From Schistocerca nitens (taxonomy: Eukaryota > Arthropoda > Insecta > Orthoptera > Acrididae), in NCBI RefSeq assembly GCF_023898315.1, contig NC_064622.1, positions 180,068,178-180,132,177 on the forward strand: a stretch of 64,000 bases of DNA. Direction: 5' to 3'. The position numbers and the translations under genes were made by a program. The notes below the pieces were generated by a model. The model did not search any database, was not told the origin of the DNA, and saw only the letters and a list, made by a program, of their open reading frames with translations. Positions 33,060 to 44,440 of the stretch are shown here, piece by piece. Position 1 is the stretch's first letter, and each line of letters begins with the position of its first letter.

Positions 33060-33728
33060 CGTGCAGGGTCCATGGATTCAGGTGGTTGTCGCCATACTCG
33101 TACACGTCCATCCGCTCGATACAATTTGAAACGCGACTCGTCCGACCAGGCAACATTTTTCCAGTCATCAACGGTCCAATTTCGGTGTTGACGGGCCCAG
33201 GCGAGGCGTAAAGCTTTGTGTCGTGCAGTCATCAAGGGTACACGGGTAGGACTTCGGCAGCAAAAGCCCATATTGCTGATATTTCGTTGAATGGTTCGCA
33301 CGCTGTCACTTGTTGATATCCCAGCATTGAAATCTGCAGCAATTTGCGGAAGGGTTGCACTTCTGTCACGTTAAATGATTCTCTTGAGCCGTCGTTGGTC
33401 TTGCTCTCGCAGGATCTTTTTCCGATCGCAGAGATCTCTTAGATTTGATGTTTTATCGGATTCCTGATATTCACTGTACACGCGTGAAATGGTCGTACGG
33501 GAAAAGCGCCATTTCATCGCTACGTCAGAGATGCTATATTCCATCGCTCCTGCACTGACTATAACAACATGTTCAAACTCACTCACGTCTTGATATCCTG
33601 CCACTGTAGCAACAGTACCCGATCTAACAACTGAGCCAGACAATTGTTGTCTTATCTAGGCGTTGCCGTATTCTGTATGTTTACATATTTGTATTTGAAT
33701 ACGCATGCCTATACCAGTTTCTTTGGCT
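33060..33728 (-). pseudogene. Tc1-like transposon fragment, 5' half, antisense
   Basis: Same family as the element at 15879-17285. On the minus strand the terminal AGCCAAAGAAACTGGTATAG (33728 downwards) is followed by a frame with YQDVSEFEHVVIVSAGAMEY, a helix-turn-helix (SISDVAMKWRFSRTTIS), a stop after LKRII, then ISNMGFCCRSPTRVPLMTAR and the first catalytic block WSDESRFKLYRADG. It breaks off after RVWRQPPESMDPA at 33060, losing the second Asp and the Glu. That break coincides with the LINE break. Confidence 0.88.
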
Positions 33729-34913
33729 GGTTAAATGACCATTATCGATTTGCCTGGAATCACAATGCACACTGCTACATCATGGCTGTGGAATCAGGGA
33801 ACTGACGTCTCAGCACTGCAATATCAGGCCTGATGCGACTTGCTGGTGCAATCTGAGAGGCAGGTCAGATCCGCAAGGCTCTTCTTGGTATCAGCAAAAG
33901 TTGGAAATGTGTAAACACACATAGCTCAGTTACACTATTCCACATGTTGGCTTCCAGCAGGGACCTCCCCGACCCCCACTCCCAATACCACCAAAGCAGA
34001 GGCGTTGCTGGAGGCAGTAGTGACAGTGGCATCATTTGACCTAATATAGGAGGATTCACCTTTCAGATGCTACCCCTGCCGCCACTGCCACCAATGACAC
34101 CCTCGGCATCGGTGGAGGGAGAGAGTGGGAAGCCCCTGCTGGAAGCCAATAAACGAAATGGCATAACTGTGCCGTGTTTGTTTACAGCAGATTAGCGTCA
34201 ACACAATACATCCAACAGCAATCTGTGTGTGTGTGTGTGTGTGATTTAGCAGATCGGTTTTCACACTTTATGTTGCCATTTGGATGGATAAATAGATACC
34301 ATGGCTAAGTTTGGACTATGTATCAAAGTTGGATGATATAGAAAGATCACACCATACATTATGTAAGCAATAAGAGCACCTTTATACTTGTAAATTTACA
34401 TAAGGAACATGGAAAAAAATGAATAAATATTGAAAGAAATATATGCCTTATCTAAAGCAGCCCCACCTCCATTTTCGTCGAGAAAAAGACTGACTGCATG
34501 GCTACCATGGTAGAAAGAAAAAGTTACAGATAAGTACCTGCATCTGTATCTTGAGCCTTCGAAACTGAAAATCATGTGATAATTAACTTTAATTTCTTTA
34601 AGTGGTTCTGTCTCCCTGGAGTGACGTTGGATGCCTTGTTTCTCGTCCTACTTTACACCTATGTTGTTGAAGGATTGGTTACAATGTTTCATATCTGCCC
34701 GCTAGGATGGAGTGTTGCCTTACCACCTACCACTAACAGAATGCCGCAGTTACACTTCCAGTCATCTACGTTCGGGGTGCTATTCCAGACAAATAGTTAA
34801 TCTGCTATGTTCACCCCCATGGCATGGTGATCTTCGATAACGTCAAGTTAACATTTTTCCGTTTGTAGACAATTATCGCCTCAGATGAGATATATTGTCT
34901 GTATACACTGATG
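33729..34913. other. No recognisable gene; short (GT)n at 34224-34242
   Basis: No domain-bearing frames. A short GT microsatellite is the only feature seen. Confidence 0.4.
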
Positions 34914-34915
34914 AG

Positions 34916-36086
34916 CCAAAACACTGTGCCCATTGCCCACTGCGAAGTTGAATGCCTCTTGGTGGTGTTGCGGGTACATGACACAGCACCGTAAGTGGAA
35001 CAGAGACGAATGGGTAGTCATTATAGCGAAGGCATTGGCTGTAAATCCGGAAATCCATCGATATAAGTAGTTTTGACAAATGGCAAATTGTTGTGGCGCT
35101 TCGACTGGAAATGAGGATCTATGAAACCGTGAAACTGGTCCGCTGTTGGCGTACTACTGTCGTGACCACCTGTGGAAAGTGGTTGAAGGAAGGTGAAATA
35201 ACGAGTAGGTCATATGGTATTGGATGACAACGTGTCATCACGAAACGTAGAGGTTGGAGGATCTTCCACTGTGTAATCCAGGATAGGCAGCGTTCTGCAG
35301 CAGATATGATGACAGAGTAAAATTATGGTGCAGGCACAAGTGTTCCAGAGCACAGCATCCAAAGGCCATTGTTGAACACTGGGCTCCACGTCACAACACT
35401 CGTATGTGTTCTTGTGTTGACCCAACAACACCGTCATTTATGATTGCAGTGGACACAGCATCACTGAATTTTCACCATTGATCAACAGAAAAGTGTCGCC
35501 TGTCGAATGATTCGCTTTTCTTATTACACCAGGTCGATGGCTGGGTACTTACATGCCGTCGTACAGGCAAAGGGCTGCATCGAACAGACACCTCGCCAGA
35601 GGTGCACTATGGTCAGAGCAGAATTTCATTGAGTTAGGCTTCCATTGGATCTGTGGTGGTAATCAAAGGCATCATGGCAGCAGTGAACTACGTGAGCATT
35701 ATTGCTTACGACCTTGCATGGCTCCAAGCTTGCAGTCTCCCCCCAACGGTGAAGGCATCTTGCAGCAGAAAACTGTCCATATTGCAAGGTCAGAATCGTG
35801 CTACAGTGGTTCGAGGGGTATTACAGTGAACTCACATTGATATCTTGGCCAGCAAATGTGTGTGATCTGTACCCACTGGAATATATATCAGGTACCAGCT
35901 ACGTGACCTTGAAATACCATCCTCTAATTTGCAGGGATTGCTTTACCTGTGGGTAGAAATTTAGTGGCACATACTTCTAGAATTATTTCAAGGACTAGTA
36001 GAACCCTTGCACAGCAGAAACTATGTTGTACTGTATTTGTAAGGTGGTATTAAACAGGTGATTATAATATTTAAACTCATCGGTGT
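34916..36086 (+). pseudogene. Tc1-like transposon relic with decayed TIRs
   Basis: The left end TACACTGATGAGCCAAAACA resembles the reverse complement of the right end, AACACCGATGAGTTTAAATA, over its first 13 bases. Inside, degraded transposase blocks follow in Tc1 order: a helix-turn-helix region near 35080-35200 (VKLVRCWRTTVVTTCGKWLKE), an LHQVDGWVLT region after a lost catalytic block (about 35530), GFHWICGGNQRHHGS, and a corrupted SPDLxPIE region at about 35850. Stops and frameshifts are numerous. The fragment at 60878-60962 shares the same terminal sequence. Confidence 0.78.
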
Positions 36087-36789
36087 TTAACTGTTGCGCT
36101 ACACGGCAGGCATCAGACGACAAATGTCCAGTTTCAGGCGTCAGGTCCGACATTGGGCATCAGGCATCAGGCGTTCAACTTATTTTGCTTAGCTTGAGTG
36201 GTCATGGCTGTTTGTGGCAGCTGCCACATGAAAATGCACACGGTCAGGTGTAATGTGAGTTTACGTGCTAAGCTGGTTCCTTCCACAAAATACCATCATG
36301 TAGTCCACAAAAAACAGATTCCTTTCTTGTAAACACAACTTTTTATTTATTTATTCTCTTCCTATTTTTCACCTCCTCACTAACAGTCTTGAGATAAGTA
36401 TTTAACATACATTGTCTACGGAACACTTGAAGAATAGGAGAAATAATTTTGCACACATTGCCAAAATGACTAACAAAGCGCCCGCGGTCGATTGCTAATG
36501 GCATCCAGGGTTCCTTTGGAATCGTCCAATATGTAAACTGATGTGCACATATGGTACAGATCTGAACTCTCATCCTCATGCTTACATCGCAAACAAAAGT
36601 GACAAATGTTGCCTCTAACTGGGAGACCCACCAGTTATGTAATTGCACCAGCATGTCCCAACAGGCACTGTGCCAAGTCATTAGTTCTCAGGTTCTCAAC
36701 TTTGGCTGATACCAACAACAGCCTCACAGACCTTACCTCTCTCTCAGGTTGCACCAGCAGTTAGCAGCAGTAGTAGTATGGTACTGGGG
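36087..36789. other. No recognisable gene or repeat
   Basis: Nothing is recognised. The minus-strand frame at 36343-36681 (112 aa) has no identifiable domain. The giant inverted repeat may begin within the last part of this interval, but its match to the other arm is weak here. Confidence 0.4.
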
Positions 36790-36804
36790 CAAATTCATAA
36801 CAAA

Positions 36805-36998
36805 TTCTTGCCGTGCGGTCTAAGGCGCTGCAGTCATGGACTGTGCGGCTGATCCCGGCGGAGGTTCGAATCCTCCCTCGGGCAGGGGTGTGTGTGTTTG
36901 TCCTTAGGATGATTTAGGTTAAGTAGTGTGTAAGCTTAGGAACCTTAGCAGTTAAGTCCCATAAGATTTCATACACATTTGAACATTTGAACACATAA
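36805..36998 (+). mobile_element. SINE, second subfamily, 15-bp target duplication
   Basis: The tRNA-like head lacks its first bases (CCGTGCGGTCTAAGGCGCTG; B box GGTTCGAATCC). The body reads ...CCTTAGGATGATTTAGGTTA...TTAAGTCCCATAAGATTTC.... The target duplication CAAATTCATAACAAA is perfect (36790-36804 and 36999-37013). Copies of this subfamily in reverse orientation are at 53490-53660, 55094-55280 and 58406-58607. Confidence 0.93.
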
Positions 36999-37162
36999 CA
37001 AATTCATAACAAAATTAATGAAATTTATCAATTAATTAACCCCACCCCCACCCCCAATCCCGAACCCCACTCCCAGATGACATAATGTGTTATCCTCAAC
37101 TGACACGTGGGTCCCCGCCCCCTCCTTCTTCTTCTCCCTCCCTCACCTACCCTACTGGATGA

Positions 37163-37219
37163 AATTTCGAATTTTGGTGGGAATTTCGAATTTTGGTGGG
37201 AATTTCGAATTTTGGCGGA
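37163..37219 (+). repeat. 19-bp minisatellite, three copies
   Basis: The unit ATTTCGAATTTTGGTGGGA repeats three times, the third slightly diverged. The corresponding place in the right arm (about 54130-54165) has no such expansion, so the repeat expanded after the arms arose. Confidence 0.9.
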
Positions 37220-37371
37220 AAATTCTTTATCTCAGAGCTATACTGACGTCCCGTCTAACCCTACGACTGGGAATTGGTGGGAAATTAGAAATGGTGGTGC
37301 CCTTCCTGCACTCGAATCCTGGTCCTTCTGGACAGAGAGGCTAAGTGCACCCTCCAACATATGGAAACTGT

Positions 37372-40277
37372 TAAAGTTATCATTGTGCAAAAAGTATAGA
37401 AACAAAAAAGTTTTGTGTAGAGAAACATATAGAAGCATGTGCCTGTGAGCTTAAATTAAATAAAGGCACATTTATAATTGTAACTGTATATAGGTCCCCA
37501 TCAGGAAATTTTCATCTATTTCTGAAAAATTTGGACTCCTTGTTGTGCTATCTGTCAGACAGGGGGAAGCAAATTATTATTTGTGGGGACTTCAATGTAG
37601 ATTCTCTGAAAGAGGGTAATAGGAAAAATGACCTTGAAGTATTACTCGGTTCTTTCAATTTGACACCCGTTATTGATTTTCCTACTCGGGTGGTAAAGGA
37701 TAGCAGCTCACTGATAGATGTCTTCTTTATACACCAAGATACGTTTAACCAGATAAATGCTCAGCCTGTTGAGAATGGTCTTTCTGATCATGGTGCACAG
37801 CTAGTTACAATGTATGACATAGCTCCTTTCAACAGTACTAAACAGTCTTCCAAAGTAGTACGTTCAGTCAAAGATTTAACAATTGCAAATTTCAGGGAAA
37901 GCCTACAGAAGTTAGACTGGGATGAGGTGTACCATGAACCTGATGCCAATTTAAAATATAATTTATTTCATGACATTTTTGTAAATGCATTTGAAAACTG
38001 CTTCCCCAAGAAAATAGTTAAATATACTCGTAAGAAACCTTGTAACAAACCATGGCTTACTGAGGGTATAAAAATATCTTGTAACCGGAAAAGGGAAATG
38101 TATCTGACAGCAAGAAAGAGTAGTGACCCAGAAACTATCAAAAATTATAAAAACTACTGTGTTATATTAAGAAAAGTTATTAAAAAATCCAGGAGTATGT
38201 GTATCATGTCTGAAATCAGCAACTCTGATAATAAAATTAAAACAATTTGGAATATTATTAAAAGAGAAACAGGTCAACCAAGAGCACAGGAAGACAGTAT
38301 TACCATCAAATTGAATGAAAACTTTACGAACAAAAAGTCAGAAGTTGAAAATATTTTTAATAATCATTTTCTAAATGTTGCGGATATAGTAGGATCCAGG
38401 TGTTCATTAGAAGATGCTAGGCTGTTAATGGAAGAGGCCATACCTATGCACTTTGATACAATTGAAATCTCACCCACTTCTCCCTCTGAAATTAGGAAAA
38501 TAATAAACTTGCTTAAAAGCAAAAACTCACATGGAATTGATGGCATTTCCAGCAAAATACTAAAAGCTTGTTCTCAACAGATAAGCAAGATTCTCAGCCA
38601 CCTGTGTAATAGCTCTCTGGAACAGGGCATTTTCCCTCATAGACTGAAATATGCTATTGTTATACCTTTGCATAAAAAGGGGGATAGATCTGATGTCAAC
38701 AATTACCGTCCAATCTCCCTTCTAACAGCTTTATCCAAAATTTTTGAGAAAGTAATGTATTCAAGAGTAGCTTCACATATCTGTAAAAATGAAGTACTAA
38801 CAAAATGTCAGTTTGGTTTCCAGAAAGGTTTTTCAACAGAAAATGCCGTATATGCTTTCACCAGTCAAATTTTGAATGATCTGAATAACCGAACACCACC
38901 CATTGGAATTTTTTGTGATCTCTCAAAGGCTTTTGATTGTGTAAATCATCAAATTCTGCTAGACAAGCTCAAGTATTGTGGCATGAGTGGGACAGTGCAC
39001 AAATGGTTTAATTCGTACCTAACTGGAAGATTGCAGAAAGTTGAAATAAGTAGTTCTCGTAACATGCAAAGATCAGCACATTCCTCAAACTGGGGAACTA
39101 TCAAGAATGGGGTTCCACAAGGGTCAGTCTTGGGTCCTTTGTTGTTCTTATTATATATTAATGACTTGCCATTCTATATTCATGAAGAGGCAAAGTTAGT
39201 TCTCTTTGCTGATGATACAAGTATAGTAATCACACCTGACAAACAAGAATTAACTGACGAAATTGTCAATACTGTCTTTCAGAACATAACTAAGTGGTTC
39301 CTTGTAAACGGACTCTCACTGAATTTTGATAAGACACAGTACATACAGTTCCGTACAGTGAATGGTATGATGCCATTAATAAATATAGACCTTAATCAGA
39401 AGCATATAGCTAAGGTAGAATATTCAAAATTTTTAGCTGTGTCCATTGATGAGAGATTAAATTGGAAGAAACACATTGATGATCTGCTGAAACGTTTGAG
39501 TTCAGCTACTTATGCAATAAGGGTCATTGCAAATTTTGGTGATAAACATCTTAGTAAATTAGCTTACTACGCCTATTTTCACTCATTGCTTGCATATGGC
39601 ATCATATTTTGGGGTAATTCATCACTGAGGGATAAAGTATTTATTGCACAAAAGCGTGTAATCAGAATAATAGCTGGAGTCCACCCAAGATCATCCTGCA
39701 GACATTTATTTAAGGATCTAGGGATATTCACAGTAGCTTCTCAGTATATATACTCTCTTATGAAATTTGTTATTAACAACCAAACCCAATTCAAAAGTAA
39801 TAGCAGTGTGCATAACTACAATACTAGGAGAAAGGATGATCTTCACTATTCAAGATTAAATCTAACTTTGGCACAGAAAGGGGTGAATTATACTGGCACT
39901 AAAGTCTTTGGTCACTTACCAAATAGTATCAAAAGTCTGACAGATAACCAACAAGTATTTAAGAAGAAATTAAAAGAATTTCTGAATGACAACTCCTTCT
40001 ACTCCATAGAGGAATTTTTAGATATAAATTAAGAAAAAAACATTTAAAAAAAATAAAAAATAAAAAAATAAAAAATAAAAAATAAAAAAATAAAAATAAA
40101 AAATAAAGAAAAACAAAAAAACCACAATAAAATAAAGTTGTTATATTAACTTAAGTATGTTGTTAAATTAACGTAATTATGTCATGTATTGGAAAATTCG
40201 ACTCGTTCCACATCATTACGAAATATTGTATTCATGATCCATGGAACTAGTATTAATCTAATCTAATCTAATCTAAT
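37372..40277 (+). mobile_element. CR1-like LINE, copy 2 (5'-truncated, intact ORF2 remainder)
   Basis: A 2.9-kb retrotransposon insertion in the left arm. The right arm shows the uninterrupted site (GAAACTGTCCAAATGC, minus strand near 53975-53990), which fixes both ends. At most a 4-bp target duplication (CTGT, 37368-37371 and 40278-40281) is seen. The 5' truncation is inside the endonuclease. The 3' end is an A-rich stretch (40024-40135), a GTTATATTAAC-containing 3' UTR, and a microsatellite tail (TAATC)n at about 40253-40277. A short tandem-repeat tail instead of poly(A) is a feature of CR1-type LINEs. Confidence 0.93.
37375..40032 (+). CDS. LINE ORF2 remainder: endonuclease C-part plus reverse transcriptase (885 codons, no start)
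   Basis: The enzyme nicks target DNA and reverse-transcribes the LINE RNA. The frame is open from the insertion junction (a TAA precedes it at 37372) to TAA 40030-40032 but lacks the ORF2 start and the first roughly 75-100 residues of the endonuclease. No ATG opens it; counting codons from TTG 37531 as residue 1, GDFNVD is at 19-24 and LSDHGAQL lies near 85. RT blocks follow: HKKGDRSDVNNYRPISLL, QFGFQKGFSTENA, FCDLSKAFDCV (Asp463), NGVPQGSVLGPLLFL, LFADDTS (Asp561-Asp562), WFLVNGLSLNFDKT, and a C-terminal domain ending in YSIEEFLDIN. All catalytic RT residues are present and there is no internal stop, against several stops in copy 1. It is probably a recent dead-on-arrival copy. Confidence 0.92.
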   Translation, partial: SYHCAKSIETKKFCVEKHIEACACELKLNKGTFIIVTVYRSPSGNFHLFLKNLDSLLCYLSDRGKQIIICGDFNVDSLKEGNRKNDLEVLLGSFNLTPVIDFPTRVVKDSSSLIDVFFIHQDTFNQINAQPVENGLSDHGAQLVTMYDIAPFNSTKQSSKVVRSVKDLTIANFRESLQKLDWDEVYHEPDANLKYNLFHDIFVNAFENCFPKKIVKYTRKKPCNKPWLTEGIKISCNRKREMYLTARKSSDPETIKNYKNYCVILRKVIKKSRSMCIMSEISNSDNKIKTIWNIIKRETGQPRAQEDSITIKLNENFTNKKSEVENIFNNHFLNVADIVGSRCSLEDARLLMEEAIPMHFDTIEISPTSPSEIRKIINLLKSKNSHGIDGISSKILKACSQQISKILSHLCNSSLEQGIFPHRLKYAIVIPLHKKGDRSDVNNYRPISLLTALSKIFEKVMYSRVASHICKNEVLTKCQFGFQKGFSTENAVYAFTSQILNDLNNRTPPIGIFCDLSKAFDCVNHQILLDKLKYCGMSGTVHKWFNSYLTGRLQKVEISSSRNMQRSAHSSNWGTIKNGVPQGSVLGPLLFLLYINDLPFYIHEEAKLVLFADDTSIVITPDKQELTDEIVNTVFQNITKWFLVNGLSLNFDKTQYIQFRTVNGMMPLINIDLNQKHIAKVEYSKFLAVSIDERLNWKKHIDDLLKRLSSATYAIRVIANFGDKHLSKLAYYAYFHSLLAYGIIFWGNSSLRDKVFIAQKRVIRIIAGVHPRSSCRHLFKDLGIFTVASQYIYSLMKFVINNQTQFKSNSSVHNYNTRRKDDLHYSRLNLTLAQKGVNYTGTKVFGHLPNSIKSLTDNQQVFKKKLKEFLNDNSFYSIEEFLDIN

Positions 40278-41464
40278 CTGTCCAAATGCAAGGGAGGATT
40301 CTTAGGTTAGCGTACACTGTATATTTTGGTTGGGAAGCTAAAGCAGCAATTAGTCCTAATTACGTAACTAAACACAAAGGTCGGCCCTGATTACACAACT
40401 ATATGCATAGGGTTACACAAGGACTACCAAAAATTGCAATACGACTCGAAAAATGATGGTGCCATACAATTGGCGTTATCTTGATACAAAAAAATTTCAC
40501 ACTATGGCACAAAACTAGTGGTGGACATTCCCAAATTCTACCCTTCACCTACAAGTTAGCAAAAAAAAAAAAAAAAAGCATTATTTTTGGTGGCAAATAT
40601 TTTCAACTAATGAGACGCTGGTATTGGACAGAGAGGAGTTTAATAAGTGTACTACCTCTAAACATACAGCTGAGGACTGTATCTATCGTTACTTGATGTC
40701 AGAGTTCGCTACAACCGCCTGTTTGACAATCAACCTGTAGTGCAGGCCATCGACGCTAGTACACGCCACCGCAACTGATGGAAAATGCTTCACTGCTCTA
40801 ATAACACATCGAAATTAAAAAAAAAACAGCACTCGTAATGAATGGTCATAACGCAACACATGTACTGAGGAAAATTGTCGTCCAAAAACATTGCAGAGGG
40901 ATCAGTAGTTGAACGGGTGTTCTCTTCAACAAAAAATCACAGACTATCGAAATTACAGGCCCTCTTACTCCCTATTATCCCTCTCCATCTCTCCCTTTCT
41001 CCCTCCACCTGCTGTGGGGACACAGGCTTTTTCAGACAGCTACCAGGCGCTTCACGGTTTTCTTGCGACCTTCTGCAGGCCTGCTAGGAGCACCCGGCCT
41101 GCCTTACGATTACAGCCAAGCATCGGCCCCTCCCCAACACAAAAGGATGTATAGTAAACTAAACAATAGGAGTTAAATGGAGGGTCACCCCAAGTGCAAC
41201 TTGTCTGTTCACTTAAAATACTGTGACACAGCCGCACCCCACACGCTGCTTCCTGTTGCGGCAAAACTGCCTATAGTGACCCCACAGCACCCCTGCAAGT
41301 ACTCGCCATTCTGAAAGTGAAACACTGTACTGTAACACTTGTATTTAATTTCAACAAACCTCCTGTCATCGATCATCTGTTACAAAAGGAAAACACAGTC
41401 GGGACGTTAATGAAAGTCCTCACAAGCTGAAACATGGTCACGAATTGAACAGTGACGTAAAAAT

Positions 41465-42212
41465 AGAATAAATTTCCTTTATTTCACGTCTATAGTCACA
41501 AATTTTTGTGTCATCATACTACTGGTTCCAGTCTATAATGACCACATTCAGATCTGCAGCAAAATATGGAAAGAATACAAATACAACTAGCAGATTGTGT
41601 ACAGCTCAAAACAATAAAATAGACCATGATGAAAAGTATTACTTACATACATGTGCATTTGTGCCTTTTAAGTATAATGACGCATAATTGTTTTATAAAA
41701 ACATGTCCTAATATACTGTAGTCATAGTGGCATCATCAAATGCTAAAAAAATAAAGGGGGATAAAATCAGTAAAGTATGTAATGGGCTTATAAGGTGTAA
41801 GAGGCATTACAGTAACAAAAAGCTATGAAAGAAAACATAGATTGCTAAAAGGAAAAAGTTAAAAGACAACTGAAAAGTGCCGCTGACAAGCCAACTCTTA
41901 TATATGTTTGACGATGCTGGCGCTGATTTTGTGTTCAGCATTTGATGATGCCACTTGCATATTAGGACATGTTTTTTTTATAAAAACCGGTATGCCTCAT
42001 CATATTTAAAGCACACAAATGCACATGTATGTCAGTAATATTTTCATCATGGTCTATTTTACTGTTTTAAGCTGAATACAATCTGCTAGTTGTATTTGTA
42101 TTCTCCCATATTTTGCTGCAGATCTGAAGCTGGTCATTACAAACCGGAACCAGTAGTCTGATAACAGAAAAATTTGTGATCATAGACATCAAGTAAAAGA
42201 AATTTATAAATG
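41465..42212. mobile_element. Foldback element with long inverted arms (about 280 bp each)
   Basis: The left arm (41465-41745) and right arm (41934-42212) are reverse complements at high identity. Examples: GATCTGCAGCAAAATATGG and CAAATACAACTAGCAGATTG on the left, found inverted on the right; TAGACCATGATGAAAA; and the innermost GGCATCATCAAATGCT. A loop of about 190 bases carries no gene. The right arm of the giant repeat has no such sequence at the matching position (about 52740), so this is an insertion. It is non-autonomous; a source of transposase cannot be named. Confidence 0.9.
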
Positions 42213-42609
42213 ACTCTTTTCTATGAAAATAGGTGCACTCAATTTTCTTTCAATTTCATGAGTAAAATCGATATGGTTTTTATGTTCGACTGCAGGATAC
42301 AATTCACACCTTATTATTTTGCAATATCGAATATAATTCAACGCTGCCGATTACAGATGACCAAAATTCAGAGGCGGGGCTGTACACCCCGCACTTGTAC
42401 ACCCTGCATAAAATCGGGAAAAAGACTTCCACTAGTTTTTGCTAAAACTACCGAATGTCCTCGTTATTTCGAAACCATATTTGAAGTAAAGAAAAAGCGA
42501 AAATTTAAACTCCAAAGAAAAAAGAATTATATTAGGCAATTTCTTTTAGCTTGATGGAGAAATTACACGAACTGAGAACATCTCTTGCATTCAAATCAAT
42601 GTAAATAAA

Positions 42610-42809
42610 AATGGTTCAAATGGCTCTGAGCACTATGGGACTCAACTTCTGACGTCATCAGTCCCATAGAACTTAGAACTACTTAAACCTAACTAACCTA
42701 AGGACATCACACACATCCATGCCCGAGGCAGGATTCGAACCTGCGACCGTGGCGGTCGCACGGTTCCAGACTGTAGCGCCTAGAACCGCTCGGCCACCCC
42801 GGCCGGCTC
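42610..42809 (-). mobile_element. SINE with long-variable-arm tRNA-like head, 10-bp target duplication
   Basis: A well-preserved copy: head GCCGGCCGGGGTGGCCGAGC, extra-arm hairpin, B box GGTTCGAATCC, full body. The direct repeat TGTAAATAAA lies at 42600-42609 and 42810-42819. It is absent from the corresponding place of the right arm. Confidence 0.94.
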
Positions 42810-44099
42810 TGTAAATAAATAAACTGCCAAGCACGTGTGTATTACAGATATTTCAGACCTGTGAAATAACATTACAGATTACAATCATTAACGCCATTTA
42901 GTCACATGTCGGAAGACAAAATACAATCATTTTATGTTCAAAATCAGCAAGCTATAATTAAAGGGGACGTTGCTGCTTTTTACACTATGGCAAGTCTCAT
43001 TTTACCAGTACAATGCTAAGTCACACAGGCGTTTATGAAACAAATCGTGACGGCCTCTCGTGTAATAAAACGTTCTATAAGATTTTACCGTATCTCTTTC
43101 TTCCGATATATTGAATAACAAATACTGTCTCTATGCTGACATCGAGTATATTACATATACATGTATCACTCCGTTGGAGGAGGTGGCCACTGTTTGAAGA
43201 CACTTGCACAGATCCGCGTAAAGTTTTGTTGACTTTACTGGAGTAAGACCATATTCAACAGACCATCAGTCAAGACAGGGTTCCTGTAATGTTCCTCCAA
43301 AAGACGTTTAATACATTGTTTTTCCAGCTGTAGCATAACGAAGCAGTGTATGACCATATCCTTTGCTTTCTACCATGACTTTGAGGTCTATGTTTGTTGC
43401 TAAACCGACATTAACACGCTTGGGTCCGTTGGTTCTCACAGAAAGCTGAACATCACATGGTGTAACCTATGCAGCTCCCACAACATACTAGAGGTGACCT
43501 TTCTCGTTGACAAAAATGGGGAAGACATCACAACATATAGAAACTGGAAGAGTTTGCTTCATTGTACAGCATTTCCGACAGCTATCTGAATGTGCTGACC
43601 TATACAGTTAATCTCATCTTCCACAGCGAAGGGGTAGCGGATGTCTTGGTATTCCATTTCGAAGAGCATTGTTTCCTCATTTTGGAGTCATGTAAATGAT
43701 TACAGTTCCATTGTTGACCATCACAGGAAGGTGCTGTTCACAACGCACGCAAGGTAGTAGAAATAAAAAGAAGTACCGTTATCTTATTGATGAAAAGAAA
43801 AAAAATGTGGAGGGGGTTGCAGCATATGGAAGGAGGACAAGTCTGAAGCACTGAGGAATGCTTCCAAACGACTGTCTGAAGGTGATGACCTCTACATTGA
43901 ATCTCATGCTCCACAGTGACAAGTTGTAGATATCCAGTGTCCCGCCAAGGCTTCTTCCATCTCAACCAAGTGGTGACAGTGAATCACTATGTAGTAACCA
44001 ACATCATATCAGTGGACAGATGCGATGGGAAACAAATGGCTGATATGGTGTACTGTAATACGCACTGCAGTTGATAACACTATCAATTTTAGCAATTAT

Positions 44100-44440
44100 T
44101 CTGTAATTTCAACACCAGCCAATGGTATGACAGATTGCTTCCCAATGTCTGCATCATCACTAAATCATCCCTTCAATGCTTTGCAAGTACTATATACTAG
44201 ATTGAAAGTGGAGATAGATGACTATGCAGTACGTTCATTTCGTCACATACATCAAAGGATAAAACTTCTTCCGTAACTTCAATGCTAGTCAGTGACACAG
44301 CAGATTGCTTCCAAATTTCTGTGTTATTGCTTAATCACCCCTCCATTACTTTGGAAATACCATGTACTAGATTATGAATGCAGTAAGATTACTGTGCCAT
44401 ATACACCAACGTATACCAGACAGCATCTTAAATCGATGCA
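44100..44440 (+). repeat. Diverged tandem duplication (offset 170 bp) in the left arm
   Basis: CAGATTGCTTCC...TCTG...AATCA.CCCTCCA at 44131 recurs at 44301, with neighbouring sequence similar (...ACTAGATT... and GACTATGCAG/GATTACTGTG). The right arm has this block once (about 48640-48830), so the duplication arose in the left arm after separation. Confidence 0.7.

Noticed and set aside
42210-42554. 114-aa frame in the left arm with a KKKRKFKLQRKK stretch
   Set aside because: The right-arm counterpart is interrupted by stops and gaps, and no domain is recognisable. The basic stretch is A-rich DNA.
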